A DNA stretch of 64,000 nt from Fodinicola acaciae (GTDB taxonomy: Bacteria; Actinomycetota; Actinomycetes; Mycobacteriales; HKI-0501): positions 1,922,001 through 1,986,000 of the forward strand of contig NZ_WOTN01000002.1 in NCBI RefSeq assembly GCF_010993745.1. Reading direction: 5' to 3'. The notes below the pieces were generated by a model. The model had not been told where the DNA came from. It did no database searches and saw only the letters and a list, made by a program, of their open reading frames with translations. Made by a program: the position numbers and the translations under genes. Each line of letters starts with the position of its first letter. The stretch's first letter is position 1. This document shows positions 7,767 to 17,080 of this stretch, in pieces.

Positions 7767-8074
7767 GCCCGCGTGTAACCGGGCCGGGTGCAGCCTTTGT
7801 CGCGTGCGATCAACGCTTTCCGCAACTCTGGACCGGCCAGCCGTTCCTTGCGGCCAACGTCCAGCGGCACGCCTTCAGAGTTCAGGATGGCCGGAATAAT
7901 CTCCGCGTGGCAGGCGAGCCGCCGGGCGGTTTCCAGGCTGACAGTGAGGCCTTCGTACGCGCGCGCCACACCCAGACAATCGCGGAGCGTCTCCCAGGAA
8001 ATTGTCAACGTCAGGTGCGGCCGCTCCGTGCGCTGGATCGGCAACTTCCGGGTATCAGCGCGCATTCGATCTGA
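7767..8074 (-). pseudogene. DUF222/13E12-type HNH endonuclease remnant
   Basis: About 100 residues on the minus strand resemble the middle of actinobacterial DUF222-HNH proteins: RPHLTLTISWETL, VSLETARRLACHAEIIPAIL, EGVPLDVGRKERLAGPELRKALIARDKGCTRPG. The frame then passes into the dispersed repeat just where the HNH motif should continue (expected C-x-x-P-x-C followed by HH), and the second Cys is Tyr. The DUF222 N-terminus is also absent. The gene is broken at both ends and cannot encode a working nuclease. The open frame extending to 7607 is accidental read-through into repeat DNA. Confidence 0.75.
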
Positions 8075-8096
8075 AGCTGCCTGAGCAACAGGCGTC

Positions 8097-8897
8097 CTAA
8101 AGCAAGGTGGCGGCGTGATCCGGGACGTATGTTTGGAGGTCGTGTGGCGGTCGCTCATAGCCGGTCGACGGCGGACGCGGTGGCAGCTTGAGTTTTGGCT
8201 GCGGCACGTCGGTGTACGGGATGGTCGACAGAAGGTGTGCGATCATGTTGATCCGCGCGCGCCGTTTTTCCTCGCTGTCCACGACATACCAGGGCGCTTC
8301 CTGGATGTCGGTGTGCACCATCATCTCGTCCTTGGCGCGCGAGTACGCCTCCCAGCGCGTCACCGACTCCAGGTCCATCGGCGAGAGTTTCCACTGGCGC
8401 ATCGGATCGTCCAGCCTCGACCGCAGCCGGCGCTCCTGCTCTTGCTCGCTCACCGAGAACCAGTATTTCCGCAACAACACACCATCCTCGACCAGCAGCC
8501 GCTCGAAGACCGGTGCCTGGTGGAGAAACCGCTGGTATTCGCGCATCGTGCAGAAGCCCATGACGTGCTCGACGCCGGCGCGGTTGTACCAACTGCGGTC
8601 GAACAGCACGATCTCGCCGCCAGCCGGCAACTGCTCGACGTATCGCTGGAAATACCACTGCGTCTTCTGTCGCTCGGTCGGCGCTGGCAGGGCCACGATC
8701 CGCGCGACGCGGGGGTTGAGATATTCGGTGAAACGCTTGATGACACCGCCTTTGCCGGCCGCGTCGCGCCCTTCGAAGACGATGACCACGCGCGCATTCT
8801 CGGCGCGCACCCACTCCTGCAGCTTGACCAGCTCAAGCTGCAGGCGCTGCAGTTCCTTCTCGTAGACCGCGCGCGGAATCCTGTTCGCCATGGTCAC
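8097..8897 (-). CDS. ppk2: Polyphosphate kinase 2 (PPK2 family)
   Basis: This protein of about 266 residues uses polyphosphate to phosphorylate nucleotides. Walker A is FEGRDAAGKGGVIKRF, the lid region has RSWYNRAGVEHVMGFC with Walker B LFDRSWYNR, and KYWFSVSEQEQERRL and KLSPMDLESVTRWEAYSRAKDEM are typical of class I PPK2. GTG 8897 overlaps the paaE stop (GTGA); ATG 8891, two codons later, is also possible. The overlap makes it the last cistron of the paa operon, an unusual partner. Whether it makes ADP/ATP or GDP/GTP cannot be read from the sequence. Confidence 0.93.
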   Translation of the reverse strand: MTMANRIPRAVYEKELQRLQLELVKLQEWVRAENARVVIVFEGRDAAGKGGVIKRFTEYLNPRVARIVALPAPTERQKTQWYFQRYVEQLPAGGEIVLFDRSWYNRAGVEHVMGFCTMREYQRFLHQAPVFERLLVEDGVLLRKYWFSVSEQEQERRLRSRLDDPMRQWKLSPMDLESVTRWEAYSRAKDEMMVHTDIQEAPWYVVDSEEKRRARINMIAHLLSTIPYTDVPQPKLKLPPRPPSTGYERPPHDLQTYVPDHAATLL

Positions 8898-9949
8898 GCA
8901 TCATAATCGACGGTGACCGAGTCCGAAACCGGAAACGACTGGCAGGTCACGACGAAGCCGGCGTCCACTTCGGACTTCTCCAGCGCGAAGTTGCGCCGCA
9001 TGTCCACCTTTCCGGACAGCACCTTCGCGCGGCAGGTGCCGCACACGCCACCTTTGCAGGCAAACGGAAGGTCCGGTCGTACGCGTTGGAGGCCGTCGAG
9101 AATACGCTCGTCGCGCGGCACTGGCACCACCGTGGAGCGACCGTCCAGCAAGACGGTCACTTCGCTCACCGGTCCGTCGATGATCGGATCGTCGTGATGA
9201 GCTGGTTCCGGCGGTGCCTCCTCGACGAAGAACAGTTCCTGGTGGACGCGGGTTTCCGGCACGCCGAGCTCACCGAGCACGGCCTGCACGTCGGTCACCA
9301 TCCCGTACGGTCCGCACAGCCACCAGTGATCGACCGCATCGACATCCATCAGCAGCGGCAACAACGTACGCACCTTCTCGGCGTCCAAGCGACCGGTGAA
9401 CAGCTCAGCTTCTCTTGGCTCGCGCGAAAGTACGTGCGCCAGCTCAAGTCTGGTCGGATAGCGGTCCTTGAGATCGGCCAGCTCGTCGGCGAACATCACG
9501 GTGTCGGTCCGCCGGTTGCCATAGAGCAACGTGACCGTGGTGTCCACATTGGACAGCAGCGAGGCGGCCATCGACAGCATCGGGGTGATGCCCGAGCCGG
9601 CGGCGATCAGCACGTGCTGGCCGGCGGCCCCCAGCTCAGGGGTGAAGGATCCGGATGGCGGCAGCACCTCGATCTCGTCGCCAGGCCGGACATCTCTGAC
9701 CAACCAACGAGAAAACAGGCCGTCCGGCACCTCACGCACACCGATCCGCGGTGCGCTGCCGGCCGGCGAGCAGATCGAGTACGAGCGCCGTTCCTCACGT
9801 CCGCCGACCATTCGTCGCAGTGTCAACGACTGGCCGGGGCGGAAGGCGTACGCCTGCGCCAGCTCTTCGGGGACGGCGAACGTCACAGCGGCCGCATCAT
9901 CGCAGAGCGGCTGCACCATCGACACCGTCAAGGGATGAAAAGTGCGCAT
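8894..9949 (-). CDS. paaE: Phenylacetyl-CoA epoxidase reductase subunit PaaE
   Basis: This 351-residue flavin/iron-sulfur reductase passes electrons from NAD(P)H to the PaaABC epoxidase. The N-terminal ferredoxin-reductase part carries RRSYSIC (FAD) and IAAGSGITPMLSMAASLL (pyridine nucleotide). The C-terminal plant-type ferredoxin domain has CKGGVCGTCRAK and a distal Cys in VVTCQS, giving the four ligands of a 2Fe-2S cluster. ATG 9949 is preceded by AAGGAG and shares one base with the paaD stop. The frame open further upstream (to 10204) lies inside paaD and was not used. It sits in the operon paaZABCDE-ppk2. Confidence 0.95.
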   Translation of the reverse strand: MRTFHPLTVSMVQPLCDDAAAVTFAVPEELAQAYAFRPGQSLTLRRMVGGREERRSYSICSPAGSAPRIGVREVPDGLFSRWLVRDVRPGDEIEVLPPSGSFTPELGAAGQHVLIAAGSGITPMLSMAASLLSNVDTTVTLLYGNRRTDTVMFADELADLKDRYPTRLELAHVLSREPREAELFTGRLDAEKVRTLLPLLMDVDAVDHWWLCGPYGMVTDVQAVLGELGVPETRVHQELFFVEEAPPEPAHHDDPIIDGPVSEVTVLLDGRSTVVPVPRDERILDGLQRVRPDLPFACKGGVCGTCRAKVLSGKVDMRRNFALEKSEVDAGFVVTCQSFPVSDSVTVDYDA

Positions 9950-10452
9950 CAGATCTCCTTGACGTGCTCGAAAGGCTCCGCGCACGACCGGCAGCGGTGC
10001 AGCGACTTGCACGACGTGGAGCCAAAAGCCGAGATCAGTGCGGTGTCGGCCGAGCCACACAGCGGACACCGGACGGCACGTACGGTCGGGCCGAGCGTCA
10101 GCGGCACCGGACCTTTCTTGCGTGGCCCGGAAACTCCTGGCGGCGCGATGCCGGCATCGACGAGTTTGCGGCGACCGCCAGCGCTGATCCAGTCGCTGCT
10201 CCACGCCGGCGACAGCGCGACCTTGACCTCGACATCGGCATAGCCGGCGTTGTGCAGCGCGAAAACCAGGTCGTCGCGCATCGCGTCCATCGCCGGACAG
10301 CCGGAGTAGGTCGGCGTGATCGTGACGACGACCACGTCGCCGTCGACCGAGACGTCACGCAGGACGCCGAGATCGGCGAGCGTGAGCATCGGCAGCTCGG
10401 GATCGGTGACGGTTTCCGCGACATCTCGCGGATCCGCGAGGGTCGTCACCAT
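9949..10452 (-). CDS. paaD: PaaD, phenylacetyl-CoA epoxidase maturation subunit
   Basis: This 167-residue protein has an N-terminal MIP18/DUF59 domain (VTDPELPMLTLADLGVLRDV, TPTYSGCPAMDAMRDDL) and a C-terminal four-Cys zinc-ribbon (CPLCGSAD, CKSLHRCRSCAEPF). This architecture is typical of PaaD, which supports iron-sulfur assembly of the epoxidase system. The ATG at 10452 overlaps the end of paaC by 7 nt and the stop touches paaE, so expression is coupled. Confidence 0.95.
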   Translation of the reverse strand: MVTTLADPRDVAETVTDPELPMLTLADLGVLRDVSVDGDVVVVTITPTYSGCPAMDAMRDDLVFALHNAGYADVEVKVALSPAWSSDWISAGGRRKLVDAGIAPPGVSGPRKKGPVPLTLGPTVRAVRCPLCGSADTALISAFGSTSCKSLHRCRSCAEPFEHVKEI

Positions 10453-11333
10453 GTTGCCTCCGGATGTGCGCGCGCGACGCTCTGCAACTCGGCGAGGAGG
10501 TAACCCATCCCCTCGGTGTGGATGCCGTCGCGGCCGGCCATGCCGGCCACCTGAGCCAGCGGCGGCACGTCCGGCAAAGTGAGGGTCGCGGCCGACAACA
10601 CCTGCTCGATGACGGCGTCGAACTCCGCGCGCAGCGTCGATGGATCGACCGCCACACCGGCCTCGGTGAGCCTGCGCTCGACCGGATGTGCCTGGAACAG
10701 CTCGGAAACCAGCGGCCACACGGCATCGAGGCCGGCCTGCATGCGCTCATGCGACAGCTCGGTGCCGTCGCCGAGTCGGATGACCCAGCCGGCCGCATAA
10801 TCGCGGTGATACCTCACTTCCTTGACGCCCTTGGCGGCCACCGCGGCGAGCACCGGATCGCGTGACTCCGACAGCCGGTCGAGCAATGCCAGCCGGTACG
10901 CCGAAAACACCAGCAACCGGGCCATCGAGAAGGCGAAGTCGCCGTTGCGGGCCTCGACCAGTCGTACGTTACGGAAGTCGCGTTCCTCCCGGAAGTACGC
11001 GAAAGCGTCCTCGTCACGGTCGCTGCCGTCCGCTTTTCCGGCCCGTGCCAACAGAAGCCGCGCCTGACCGAGCAGGTCGAGGCCGATGTTGGCGAGCGCG
11101 ACCTCGTCCTCCAGCTCCGGAGCGTGCGAGCACCACTCCTGCAGCCGGTGCGAGGCGATCAGCGCGTCGTCGCCGAGCATCAGGCAGTATGCGGCCAGGT
11201 CGGCGCCGTCCACATCGGACGGTATGGTCGTGTCGAGGCCGGCCAACGGGTCGACGAAACCCGTGCCATAGGCCCAGCGGGCCTCGTCGTTGTCCTCGGA
11301 GATCGCCTCGTAGGCGTTGTCGAACCCCATCAC
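10446..11333 (-). CDS. paaC: Phenylacetyl-CoA epoxidase structural subunit PaaC
   Basis: This 295-residue ferritin-like protein is the non-catalytic partner of PaaA in the 1,2-epoxidase. CLMLGDDALIASHRLQEWCSHAPELEDEVALANIGLDLLGQARLLL is the family signature, followed by KGVKEVRYHRDYAAGWVIRLGDGTELSHERMQ. It starts at ATG 11333 (a second ATG is the next codon) and overlaps paaB by 4 nt. Confidence 0.95.
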   Translation of the reverse strand: MMGFDNAYEAISEDNDEARWAYGTGFVDPLAGLDTTIPSDVDGADLAAYCLMLGDDALIASHRLQEWCSHAPELEDEVALANIGLDLLGQARLLLARAGKADGSDRDEDAFAYFREERDFRNVRLVEARNGDFAFSMARLLVFSAYRLALLDRLSESRDPVLAAVAAKGVKEVRYHRDYAAGWVIRLGDGTELSHERMQAGLDAVWPLVSELFQAHPVERRLTEAGVAVDPSTLRAEFDAVIEQVLSAATLTLPDVPPLAQVAGMAGRDGIHTEGMGYLLAELQSVARAHPEATW

Positions 11334-11614
11334 ATGTGTGGCACGTTGTCGGGGATGTCGTAAAAAGTGGGATGGCGATAGACCTTGTCCGCCGCCGGAG
11401 CGAAAAACGGATCCTTCTCGTCCGGACTGGATGCGACGATGTCGCTGGCGGGTACGACCCAGATGCTCACGCCTTCGTTGCGCCGCGTGTAAAGATCGCG
11501 CGCGTTTCGCACCGCCATCTCACCGTCGGCGGCGCGCAGCGAGCCGACGTGCACGTGGTTGAGACCACGCTTGCCACGGACGAAAACCTCCCACAATGGC
11601 CAGTCGCTTTTCAC
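11330..11614 (-). CDS. paaB: Phenylacetyl-CoA epoxidase subunit PaaB
   Basis: This 94-residue subunit links PaaAC heterodimers into the working complex. The sequence [44 protein letters not shown] and the closing [16 protein letters not shown] are characteristic. GTG 11614 was chosen because it overlaps the paaA stop (GTGA) and matches family length; a longer frame to 11722 would lie inside paaA. Confidence 0.95.
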   Translation of the reverse strand: MKSDWPLWEVFVRGKRGLNHVHVGSLRAADGEMAVRNARDLYTRRNEGVSIWVVPASDIVASSPDEKDPFFAPAADKVYRHPTFYDIPDNVPHM

Positions 11615-12543
11615 GCCGCGACTCCCTCCGCGTGTTTGGCCGCATAGGCGGCCGCGGCCTCGCGGACCCACTCGCCGTTGTCGTGCGCGCTCTTGCGATG
11701 CGCGATCCGCTCGGCGTTGCACGGCCCGTTACCGGAGACGACCTGCTTGAACTCGACCCAGTCGATGTCGCCGAAATCGTAATGATTCCGATCGGCATTC
11801 CAGCGCAGCTCCGGGTCCGGCAGCGTGACGCCGAGCGCCTCGGCCTGGGGCACCGACATGTCCACGAACCGCTGCCGCAGCTCGTCATTGGTGTGTCGCT
11901 TGATCTTCCAGGCCATCGACTGCGCGGTGTTGGTCGAGTCCGCGTCCGGTGGACCAAACATCATCAGCGATGGCCACCACCACCGATTAGTGGCGTCCTG
12001 CACCATTTTCCTCTGCGCGTCGGTGCCGCGCATCATCGTCATCAGCAGCTCGAAACCCTGCCGCTGGTGAAAGGACTCTTCCTTGCAGATCCGGATCATC
12101 GCGCGTGCGTATGGACCGTACGAGCTGCGGCACAGCGGCACCTGGTTGCAGATCGCGGCGCCGTCGACGAGCCAGCCGATGACACCGACATCGGCGTATG
12201 TCAGCGTCGGGTAGTTGAAGATCGAGGAGTATTTCTGCCGGCCGGTGATCAGCCGCTCGGTCAGGTCCTGCCGGTCGGCGCCGAGCGTCTCCGCCGCGGA
12301 GTAGAGATAAAGGCCGTGCCCGGCCTCGTCCTGCACCTTGGCCAGCAGGATCGCCTTGCGCCGCAACGAAGGCGCGCGGGTGATCCAGTTGCCTTCCGGC
12401 TGCATGCCGATGATCTCAGAATGCGCGTGTTGCGCGATCTGCCGGATCATCGTCTTGCGATAGCCGTCCGGCATCCAGTCACGCGGCTCGATCCGCTGCT
12501 CCGCCGCGATCGTGGCGTCGAAGTGTTCTTCCAGAGAAGTCAT
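11611..12543 (-). CDS. paaA: Phenylacetyl-CoA epoxidase catalytic subunit PaaA
   Basis: This 310-residue di-iron oxygenase forms the 1,2-epoxide of phenylacetyl-CoA. Iron ligands are carried by [24 protein letters not shown] (E-x-x-H) and [16 protein letters not shown] (E-x-x-H). [24 protein letters not shown] is typical of the C-terminal part. It starts at ATG 12543, overlapping the paaZ stop by 4 nt. Confidence 0.96.
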   Translation of the reverse strand: MTSLEEHFDATIAAEQRIEPRDWMPDGYRKTMIRQIAQHAHSEIIGMQPEGNWITRAPSLRRKAILLAKVQDEAGHGLYLYSAAETLGADRQDLTERLITGRQKYSSIFNYPTLTYADVGVIGWLVDGAAICNQVPLCRSSYGPYARAMIRICKEESFHQRQGFELLMTMMRGTDAQRKMVQDATNRWWWPSLMMFGPPDADSTNTAQSMAWKIKRHTNDELRQRFVDMSVPQAEALGVTLPDPELRWNADRNHYDFGDIDWVEFKQVVSGNGPCNAERIAHRKSAHDNGEWVREAAAAYAAKHAEGVAA

Positions 12544-14567
12544 GATTTGGCAACCAAGGTCAGTACGTCGTATTTCGCCACCGACGAGCCGTCCTGCTTG
12601 GTCACGTCGGCATCCCAGCGCACCTCGCCATAGTCGGCGTTTTCCCGCGGGGTGATCTGCTTGGCGGTCAGCGTCACGGTCAGCTCGTCGCCCGGATAGA
12701 CCGGGGTGAGGAACCGCAGGTTTTCCAGGCCGTAGTTGGCAAGGACAGGCCCTGGCCGCGGCTCGACGAACAGGCCGGCGGCCAGTGAGACCACCAGATA
12801 TCCGTGCGCGACAATGCCGCCGAACAACGGATTGGCCGTGGCGGCTTCCTCATCGGTGTGAGCGTAGAAAGTGTCACCGGTGAACTCGGCGAAATGGTCG
12901 ATGTCGGCCAACGTGACCGTGCGTGGACCGGCGACAACCGCGTCGCCGACGCGAAGCTCGGCGAGGCTTTTGCGGAACGGATGTACGTCGTCGGTCCTGC
13001 GCTCCGCGCCTGCTATCCACTGGCCGGTGACTTTCCCGAGCACCGCTGGACTTCCTTGCACCGCCGTACGCTGCATGTAATGCAGCACACCGCGCATGCC
13101 GGCCATTTCCTCGCCGCCGCCGGCACGACCAGGACCACCGTGCACGAGAGCCGGCAGCGGTGAGCCGTGACCGGTCGACTCGGCGGCGTCGGTGGAGTCG
13201 AGCACCAGCAGGCGGCCGTGCCACGGTGCCGTGCCGGTGACGACCTGGCGAGCGAAGTCGGCGTCGGCGGTGACGATCGAGCCGGCGAGACTTCCCTTGC
13301 CGCGCGCGGCAAGACCGATCACCTGGTCGGCGGACGCGTACGGCAGCACCGTGCTCACCGGACCGAAAGCCTCGACCTCGTGTGGTGCGGCCGAATCCGG
13401 GTCGTCGCAGCGGATCAGGATGGGGGAGATGAACGCGCCGCGCTCCGGGTCCGCGTCGACCAGCTCGACGTGCTCGGGGTCGCCGAACGCCAGCTTTCCG
13501 GCCTCCAACAGGGATTTCAGCGACCGGCGGACTTCCTCTCGCTGCTCCAGACCAGCCAGCGCACCCATGCGTACGTCCTTGTTGGCCGGGTTGCCGACGG
13601 TGACTTTGGCCAGCCGCTCGGAAACCGCGGCGACCACGTCGTCGACCAGCTCTGCTGGCACGAAAGCACGGCGGATCGCGGTGCACTTCTGTCCGGCCTT
13701 GACCGTCATTTCGGTCACGAGTTGTTTGACGTACAAGTCAAACTCGGCGGTGCCCGGGGTGGCGTCCGGTCCGAGGACCGACATGTTGAGCGAGTCGGCC
13801 TCTGCGTTGAACCTGACCGCGTTGCGTACGACCACCGGATGCGCGCGAAGCCGAGCGGCGGTGGACGCGGAGCCGGTGAAACCGACGAGATCCTGCTCGG
13901 TCAGGTGGTCGAACAGGTCGCCGACGCCGCCGCAGACGAACTGCAGTGAGCCCTCCGGCAGGATGCCGGAGTCGACGATCAGCTCGACGAGTTTCGCGGT
14001 GAGATAGGCGGTCAGGCTGGCCGGCTTGACCAGACTCGGCACACCGGCGAGGAAGGCCGGCGCGAACTTCTCCAGCGGTCCCCAGACCGGAAAGTTGAAC
14101 GCGTTGATCTGCACCGAAACTCCGTGCAACGGCGTGCAGATGTGCTGGCCGAGGAAGGTGCCGCCGCGGCCGAGCGGCTCGACCGCTCCGTCGACGTAGA
14201 CGGTGTCGTTTGGCAACTCGCGCTTGGCTTTGCTGGCATATCCCAGCAAAACGCCGAAACCGCCGTCGATGTCGAACTTCGAGTCGAAGAGCGTGGCACC
14301 GGTCTGCGTGGAGACGGCGTACAACTCTTCGCGGTGCTCGCGCAAATGCGAGCCAAGTGCCTTGAGCAGCGCCGCGCGTTGGTGGAACGTCAGCTCGCGC
14401 AACGCCGGACCACCGACCCGCCGGCCGTAGTCGAGCGCGCCGGCCAGGTCGACGCCGGCGGAGGAGATCCGTGCGACTTCGGCGCCGGTGACCGCATCGT
14501 GCAGCGGTGTCCCGGCGTCGGTCGGTTCATACCAGTTTCCGGCCACATAGCTGCGCAACGGTGCCAT
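12540..14567 (-). CDS. paaZ: PaaZ, bifunctional oxepin-CoA hydrolase / 3-oxo-5,6-dehydrosuberyl-CoA semialdehyde dehydrogenase
   Basis: This 675-residue fusion opens the oxepin ring and oxidises the resulting aldehyde. The aldehyde dehydrogenase part (about 1-510) shows [31 protein letters not shown] with the general base, and [15 protein letters not shown] with the catalytic Cys. The C-terminal MaoC-type hydratase (about 535-660) shows [18 protein letters not shown] and [18 protein letters not shown]. It is the first gene of the operon, and its ATG lies 27 bp from the PaaR operator at 14594-14615. Beta-oxidation partners paaF/G/H/J are not in this window. Confidence 0.95.
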   Translation of the reverse strand: MAPLRSYVAGNWYEPTDAGTPLHDAVTGAEVARISSAGVDLAGALDYGRRVGGPALRELTFHQRAALLKALGSHLREHREELYAVSTQTGATLFDSKFDIDGGFGVLLGYASKAKRELPNDTVYVDGAVEPLGRGGTFLGQHICTPLHGVSVQINAFNFPVWGPLEKFAPAFLAGVPSLVKPASLTAYLTAKLVELIVDSGILPEGSLQFVCGGVGDLFDHLTEQDLVGFTGSASTAARLRAHPVVVRNAVRFNAEADSLNMSVLGPDATPGTAEFDLYVKQLVTEMTVKAGQKCTAIRRAFVPAELVDDVVAAVSERLAKVTVGNPANKDVRMGALAGLEQREEVRRSLKSLLEAGKLAFGDPEHVELVDADPERGAFISPILIRCDDPDSAAPHEVEAFGPVSTVLPYASADQVIGLAARGKGSLAGSIVTADADFARQVVTGTAPWHGRLLVLDSTDAAESTGHGSPLPALVHGGPGRAGGGEEMAGMRGVLHYMQRTAVQGSPAVLGKVTGQWIAGAERRTDDVHPFRKSLAELRVGDAVVAGPRTVTLADIDHFAEFTGDTFYAHTDEEAATANPLFGGIVAHGYLVVSLAAGLFVEPRPGPVLANYGLENLRFLTPVYPGDELTVTLTAKQITPRENADYGEVRWDADVTKQDGSSVAKYDVLTLVAKS

Positions 14568-14593
14568 CCGACCCGGCCTCCCGATTCCGAATT

Positions 14594-14615
14594 ACTGACC
14601 GTCCGTTCGTTCAGT
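14594..14615. promoter_or_regulatory. Candidate PaaR operator
   Basis: The 22 bp read ACTGACCGTCC then GTTCGTTCAGT. They fit the ACTNACCG-NNCGNN-CGGTNAGT pattern I recall for corynebacterial TetR-type PaaR sites, with one difference in the right arm (CGTTCAGT for CGGTNAGT). It sits between the divergent starts of paaZ (14567) and paaI (14634), so one repressor dimer could control both units. PaaR itself is encoded at 16339. Binding and its release by phenylacetyl-CoA are inference from the family. Confidence 0.7.
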
Positions 14616-14633
14616 AGATGCTACCCTGAGCCG

Positions 14634-15071
14634 GTGCTGGAGGGAACCGGAGACGCATCTGGACTGGTCGGCGCGGCGGCCGTGCGGCGGATGATGGCCG
14701 AGGACCGGGCGTCCGCCGGCCTCGGCATCGAGCTGGTGGAGCTGTCCGCCGGCCGTGCGGTCGCGCGAATGACGGTCAGACCGGACATGGTCAACGGTCA
14801 CGCGATCGCACATGGCGGCCTGGTCTTCACGCTGGCCGACACGGCTTTCGCCTGCGCGTGCAACTCGTACGGACCCGTCACGGTTGCCGCCGGTGCCGAC
14901 ATCACCTTCGTCGCATCGGCAAAGCAGGGCGACGTGCTCACCGCAACCGCACAGGAACGCGTTTCGTACGGCCGAAGTGGCGTCTACGACGTCACGGTCG
15001 TGCGGGCCAGCGGGGACGTCATTGCGGAGTTTCGCGGCCGCAGCAGGCAACTCAGGGAGAGTGCGGGATGA
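14634..15071 (+). CDS. paaI: PaaI hydroxyphenylacetyl-CoA thioesterase
   Basis: This 145-residue hotdog thioesterase is thought to rescue CoA from stalled phenylacetate intermediates. The hallmark is MVNGHAIAHGGLVFTLADTAFACACNSYG, with the Asp of LADTA, and GADITFVASAKQGDVLTATA follows. GTG 14634 lies shortly after the divergent operator; longer upstream frames would cross the operator and run antisense into paaZ. It overlaps paaK by 4 nt (ATGA). Confidence 0.92.
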   Translation: MLEGTGDASGLVGAAAVRRMMAEDRASAGLGIELVELSAGRAVARMTVRPDMVNGHAIAHGGLVFTLADTAFACACNSYGPVTVAAGADITFVASAKQGDVLTATAQERVSYGRSGVYDVTVVRASGDVIAEFRGRSRQLRESAG

Positions 15072-16342
15072 GCACGAGGTGGGACGACGCCGAGCGGATG
15101 TCGATCGACGAGCTGCGTGCCACGCAGCTCGAGCGTCTACAGTGGACACTGCGACACGCGTACGACAACGTGCCGGCCTATCGGCGCAAGTTCGACGCGG
15201 CCGGCGTGCATCCGGACGACTGCCGGTCGTTGGACGACCTCGCCCGTTTTCCGTTCACCAGCAAGCAGGATCTGCGCGACAACTATCCGTTTGACATGTT
15301 CGCGGTGCCGATGGAGCAGGTGCGCCGCATCCACGCGTCCAGCGGCACGACCGGCCGGCCGACCGTTGTCGGTTACACCGAGCAGGACATCGACACCTGG
15401 GCCACGGTGATGGCCAGGTCGATCCGCGCCGCCGGCGGCCGGCCAGGCGACCGCGTGCACGTGGCGTACGGCTATGGTCTTTTCACTGGCGGCCTCGGCG
15501 CGCACTATGGTGCGGAAAAGCTTGGCTGCACGGTGATTCCCATGTCCGGCGGCATGACCGCGCGGCAGGTGCAGCTGATCAACGATTTCAAGCCGACGGT
15601 CATCATGCTGACGCCGACGTACATGCTGACGATGATCGACGAGTTTGCGAAGGCCGGCCTCGACCCGCGAGAAAGCTCGCTGCGGCTCGGCATTTTCGGC
15701 GCCGAGCCGTGGACCGACGAGATGCGCAAGGAGATCGAGGAGCGCGCCGGCATCGACGCGACCGACATTTACGGCCTGTCCGAGGTGATCGGGCCCGGCG
15801 TCGCGCAGGAATGCCTGGAAACCAAGGACGGTCCGCACATCTGGGAGGATCATTTCTATCCGGAGGTCATCGACCCGGTCACCGGCGAGATCGCCGAGGA
15901 AGGCGAGCTGGTCTTCACCTCGTTGACAAAGCAGGCGATGCCGGTGATCCGCTATCGCACCCGCGATCTCACCCGGCTCCTGCCGGGCACCGCGCGGCCG
16001 AGTTTTCGCCGGATGGAGCGGATAACCGGCCGCACCGACGACATGATCATCCTGCGTGGCGTCAACCTCTTCCCGACCCAGATCGAGGAGCTGCTGGTGC
16101 CGATGGCGGGCCTCGCGCCACATTTCCAGCTGGTGCTCACCCGGCCGGACCGGATGGACGAGCTGACCGTACGTGTCGAGGCGCGTCCGGAGGCGTCGAG
16201 CGAGGCTCGCGAGCTGGCCGGCAAGGAGTTGGCGCAACAGGTGAAGGATCGAGTCGGCGTGAGCGTACGCGTGGCGGTCGTCGACCCCGACACTTTGGAA
16301 CGCTCGATGGGAAAACTGCGGCGCATCATCGACCAGCGATGA
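15068..16342 (+). CDS. paaK: Phenylacetate--CoA ligase PaaK
   Basis: This 424-residue AMP-forming ligase activates phenylacetate to its CoA thioester, the entry step of the pathway. The P-loop-like SSGTTGRPTVVGYT, the A-motif YGLSEVIGPGVAQEC, YRTRDLTRLLPG and the C-terminal RTDDMIILRGVNLFPTQIEELL are all present, with Lys near the C-terminus in MGKLRRI. ATG 15068 overlaps the paaI stop, and its own stop overlaps the regulator gene. Confidence 0.95.
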   Translation: MSTRWDDAERMSIDELRATQLERLQWTLRHAYDNVPAYRRKFDAAGVHPDDCRSLDDLARFPFTSKQDLRDNYPFDMFAVPMEQVRRIHASSGTTGRPTVVGYTEQDIDTWATVMARSIRAAGGRPGDRVHVAYGYGLFTGGLGAHYGAEKLGCTVIPMSGGMTARQVQLINDFKPTVIMLTPTYMLTMIDEFAKAGLDPRESSLRLGIFGAEPWTDEMRKEIEERAGIDATDIYGLSEVIGPGVAQECLETKDGPHIWEDHFYPEVIDPVTGEIAEEGELVFTSLTKQAMPVIRYRTRDLTRLLPGTARPSFRRMERITGRTDDMIILRGVNLFPTQIEELLVPMAGLAPHFQLVLTRPDRMDELTVRVEARPEASSEARELAGKELAQQVKDRVGVSVRVAVVDPDTLERSMGKLRRIIDQR

Positions 16343-16932
16343 CGGCCGCGACCCGCCGGGGACGGCCCGGCTATGACCAGGAGTCACTGCTGCGCGTGGC
16401 AGTGAAGGTTTTCAACGAGCGCGGCTATGACGGCACCAGCATGGAGGACCTGTCCCGCAAGCTCGGCATCACCAAGTCGGCGATCTATCATCACGTCGCC
16501 AGCAAGGAGGAGTTGCTGCGGCTCGCGCTGGACCGCGCGCTCGACGGATTGTTCGCCGTGGCGGCCGAAGTCGAGGCCGCGGACGGGCCGGCGATCAACC
16601 GGCTGGAGCGACTCGTACGCGGCAGCGTCGGTGTCCTCGTCGAGCAGCTGCCGTTTGTCACCTTGCTCTTGCGCGTACGCGGCAACACCAAAGTCGAGCG
16701 CGCCGCACTCGCACGACGCCGCGAATTTGACCATCTCGTCACGGATTTGGTCAAGCAGGCCGCGGCGGAAGGCGACGTGCGTCCGGACGTCGACCCGGCG
16801 GTCACCGCGAGGTTGCTTTTCGGCCTCGTCAACTCGCTGATCGAGTGGTACAGGCCACGGGGCGGCCTGTCTGGCGACGAGTTGGCCGACGTCTTGTCCA
16901 AAGTCGCCTTCGACGGCCTTCGATCGCGGTAG
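16339..16932 (+). CDS. paaR: TetR-family repressor PaaR of the phenylacetate genes
   Basis: This 197-residue regulator has an N-terminal helix-turn-helix (VAVKVFNERGYDGTSMEDLSRKLGITKSAIYHHVASKEELL) and a ligand domain ending in LLFGLVNSLIEWYRPRGGLS, as in actinobacterial PaaR. ATG 16339 overlaps the paaK stop (ATGA). It should bind the operator at 14594-14615 and release it with phenylacetyl-CoA. Confidence 0.88.
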   Translation: MTAATRRGRPGYDQESLLRVAVKVFNERGYDGTSMEDLSRKLGITKSAIYHHVASKEELLRLALDRALDGLFAVAAEVEAADGPAINRLERLVRGSVGVLVEQLPFVTLLLRVRGNTKVERAALARRREFDHLVTDLVKQAAAEGDVRPDVDPAVTARLLFGLVNSLIEWYRPRGGLSGDELADVLSKVAFDGLRSR

Positions 16933-16936
16933 TTCT

Positions 16937-16957
16937 TACGCGCGCGTGCGCGCGCGA
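16937..16957. other. Alternating pyrimidine-purine run (possible Z-DNA/hairpin)
   Basis: A run of 21 alternating pyrimidine-purine bases (TACGCGCGCGTGCGCGCGCG and one more) lies 5 bp after the paaR stop. It could form left-handed DNA or a GC hairpin and may help termination, though no T-run follows. The remaining 120 bp to the next gene hold no clear feature. Confidence 0.4.
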
Positions 16958-17080
16958 ACGCCGTTCCGGGCCGGCGCGCTCGGCGGAAACCGGCGGTGGG
17001 GGCGGAAAAGTCAGGGCTGACGGATATGGTTATGCTCTGCGGCGATGGGGATCGACTTCAGTCCGTAACGAGGAGACGGA

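Noticed and set aside
7607-8158. 183-residue ORF as an intact HNH protein
   Set aside because: Only the middle matches DUF222-HNH; the C-terminal part is translated repeat DNA and the N-terminal part overlaps ppk2, so it was split into pseudogene and repeat.
14124-14633. N-terminal extension of paaI into paaZ
   Set aside because: It would read antisense through paaZ and across the PaaR operator; GTG 14634 gives the family length.
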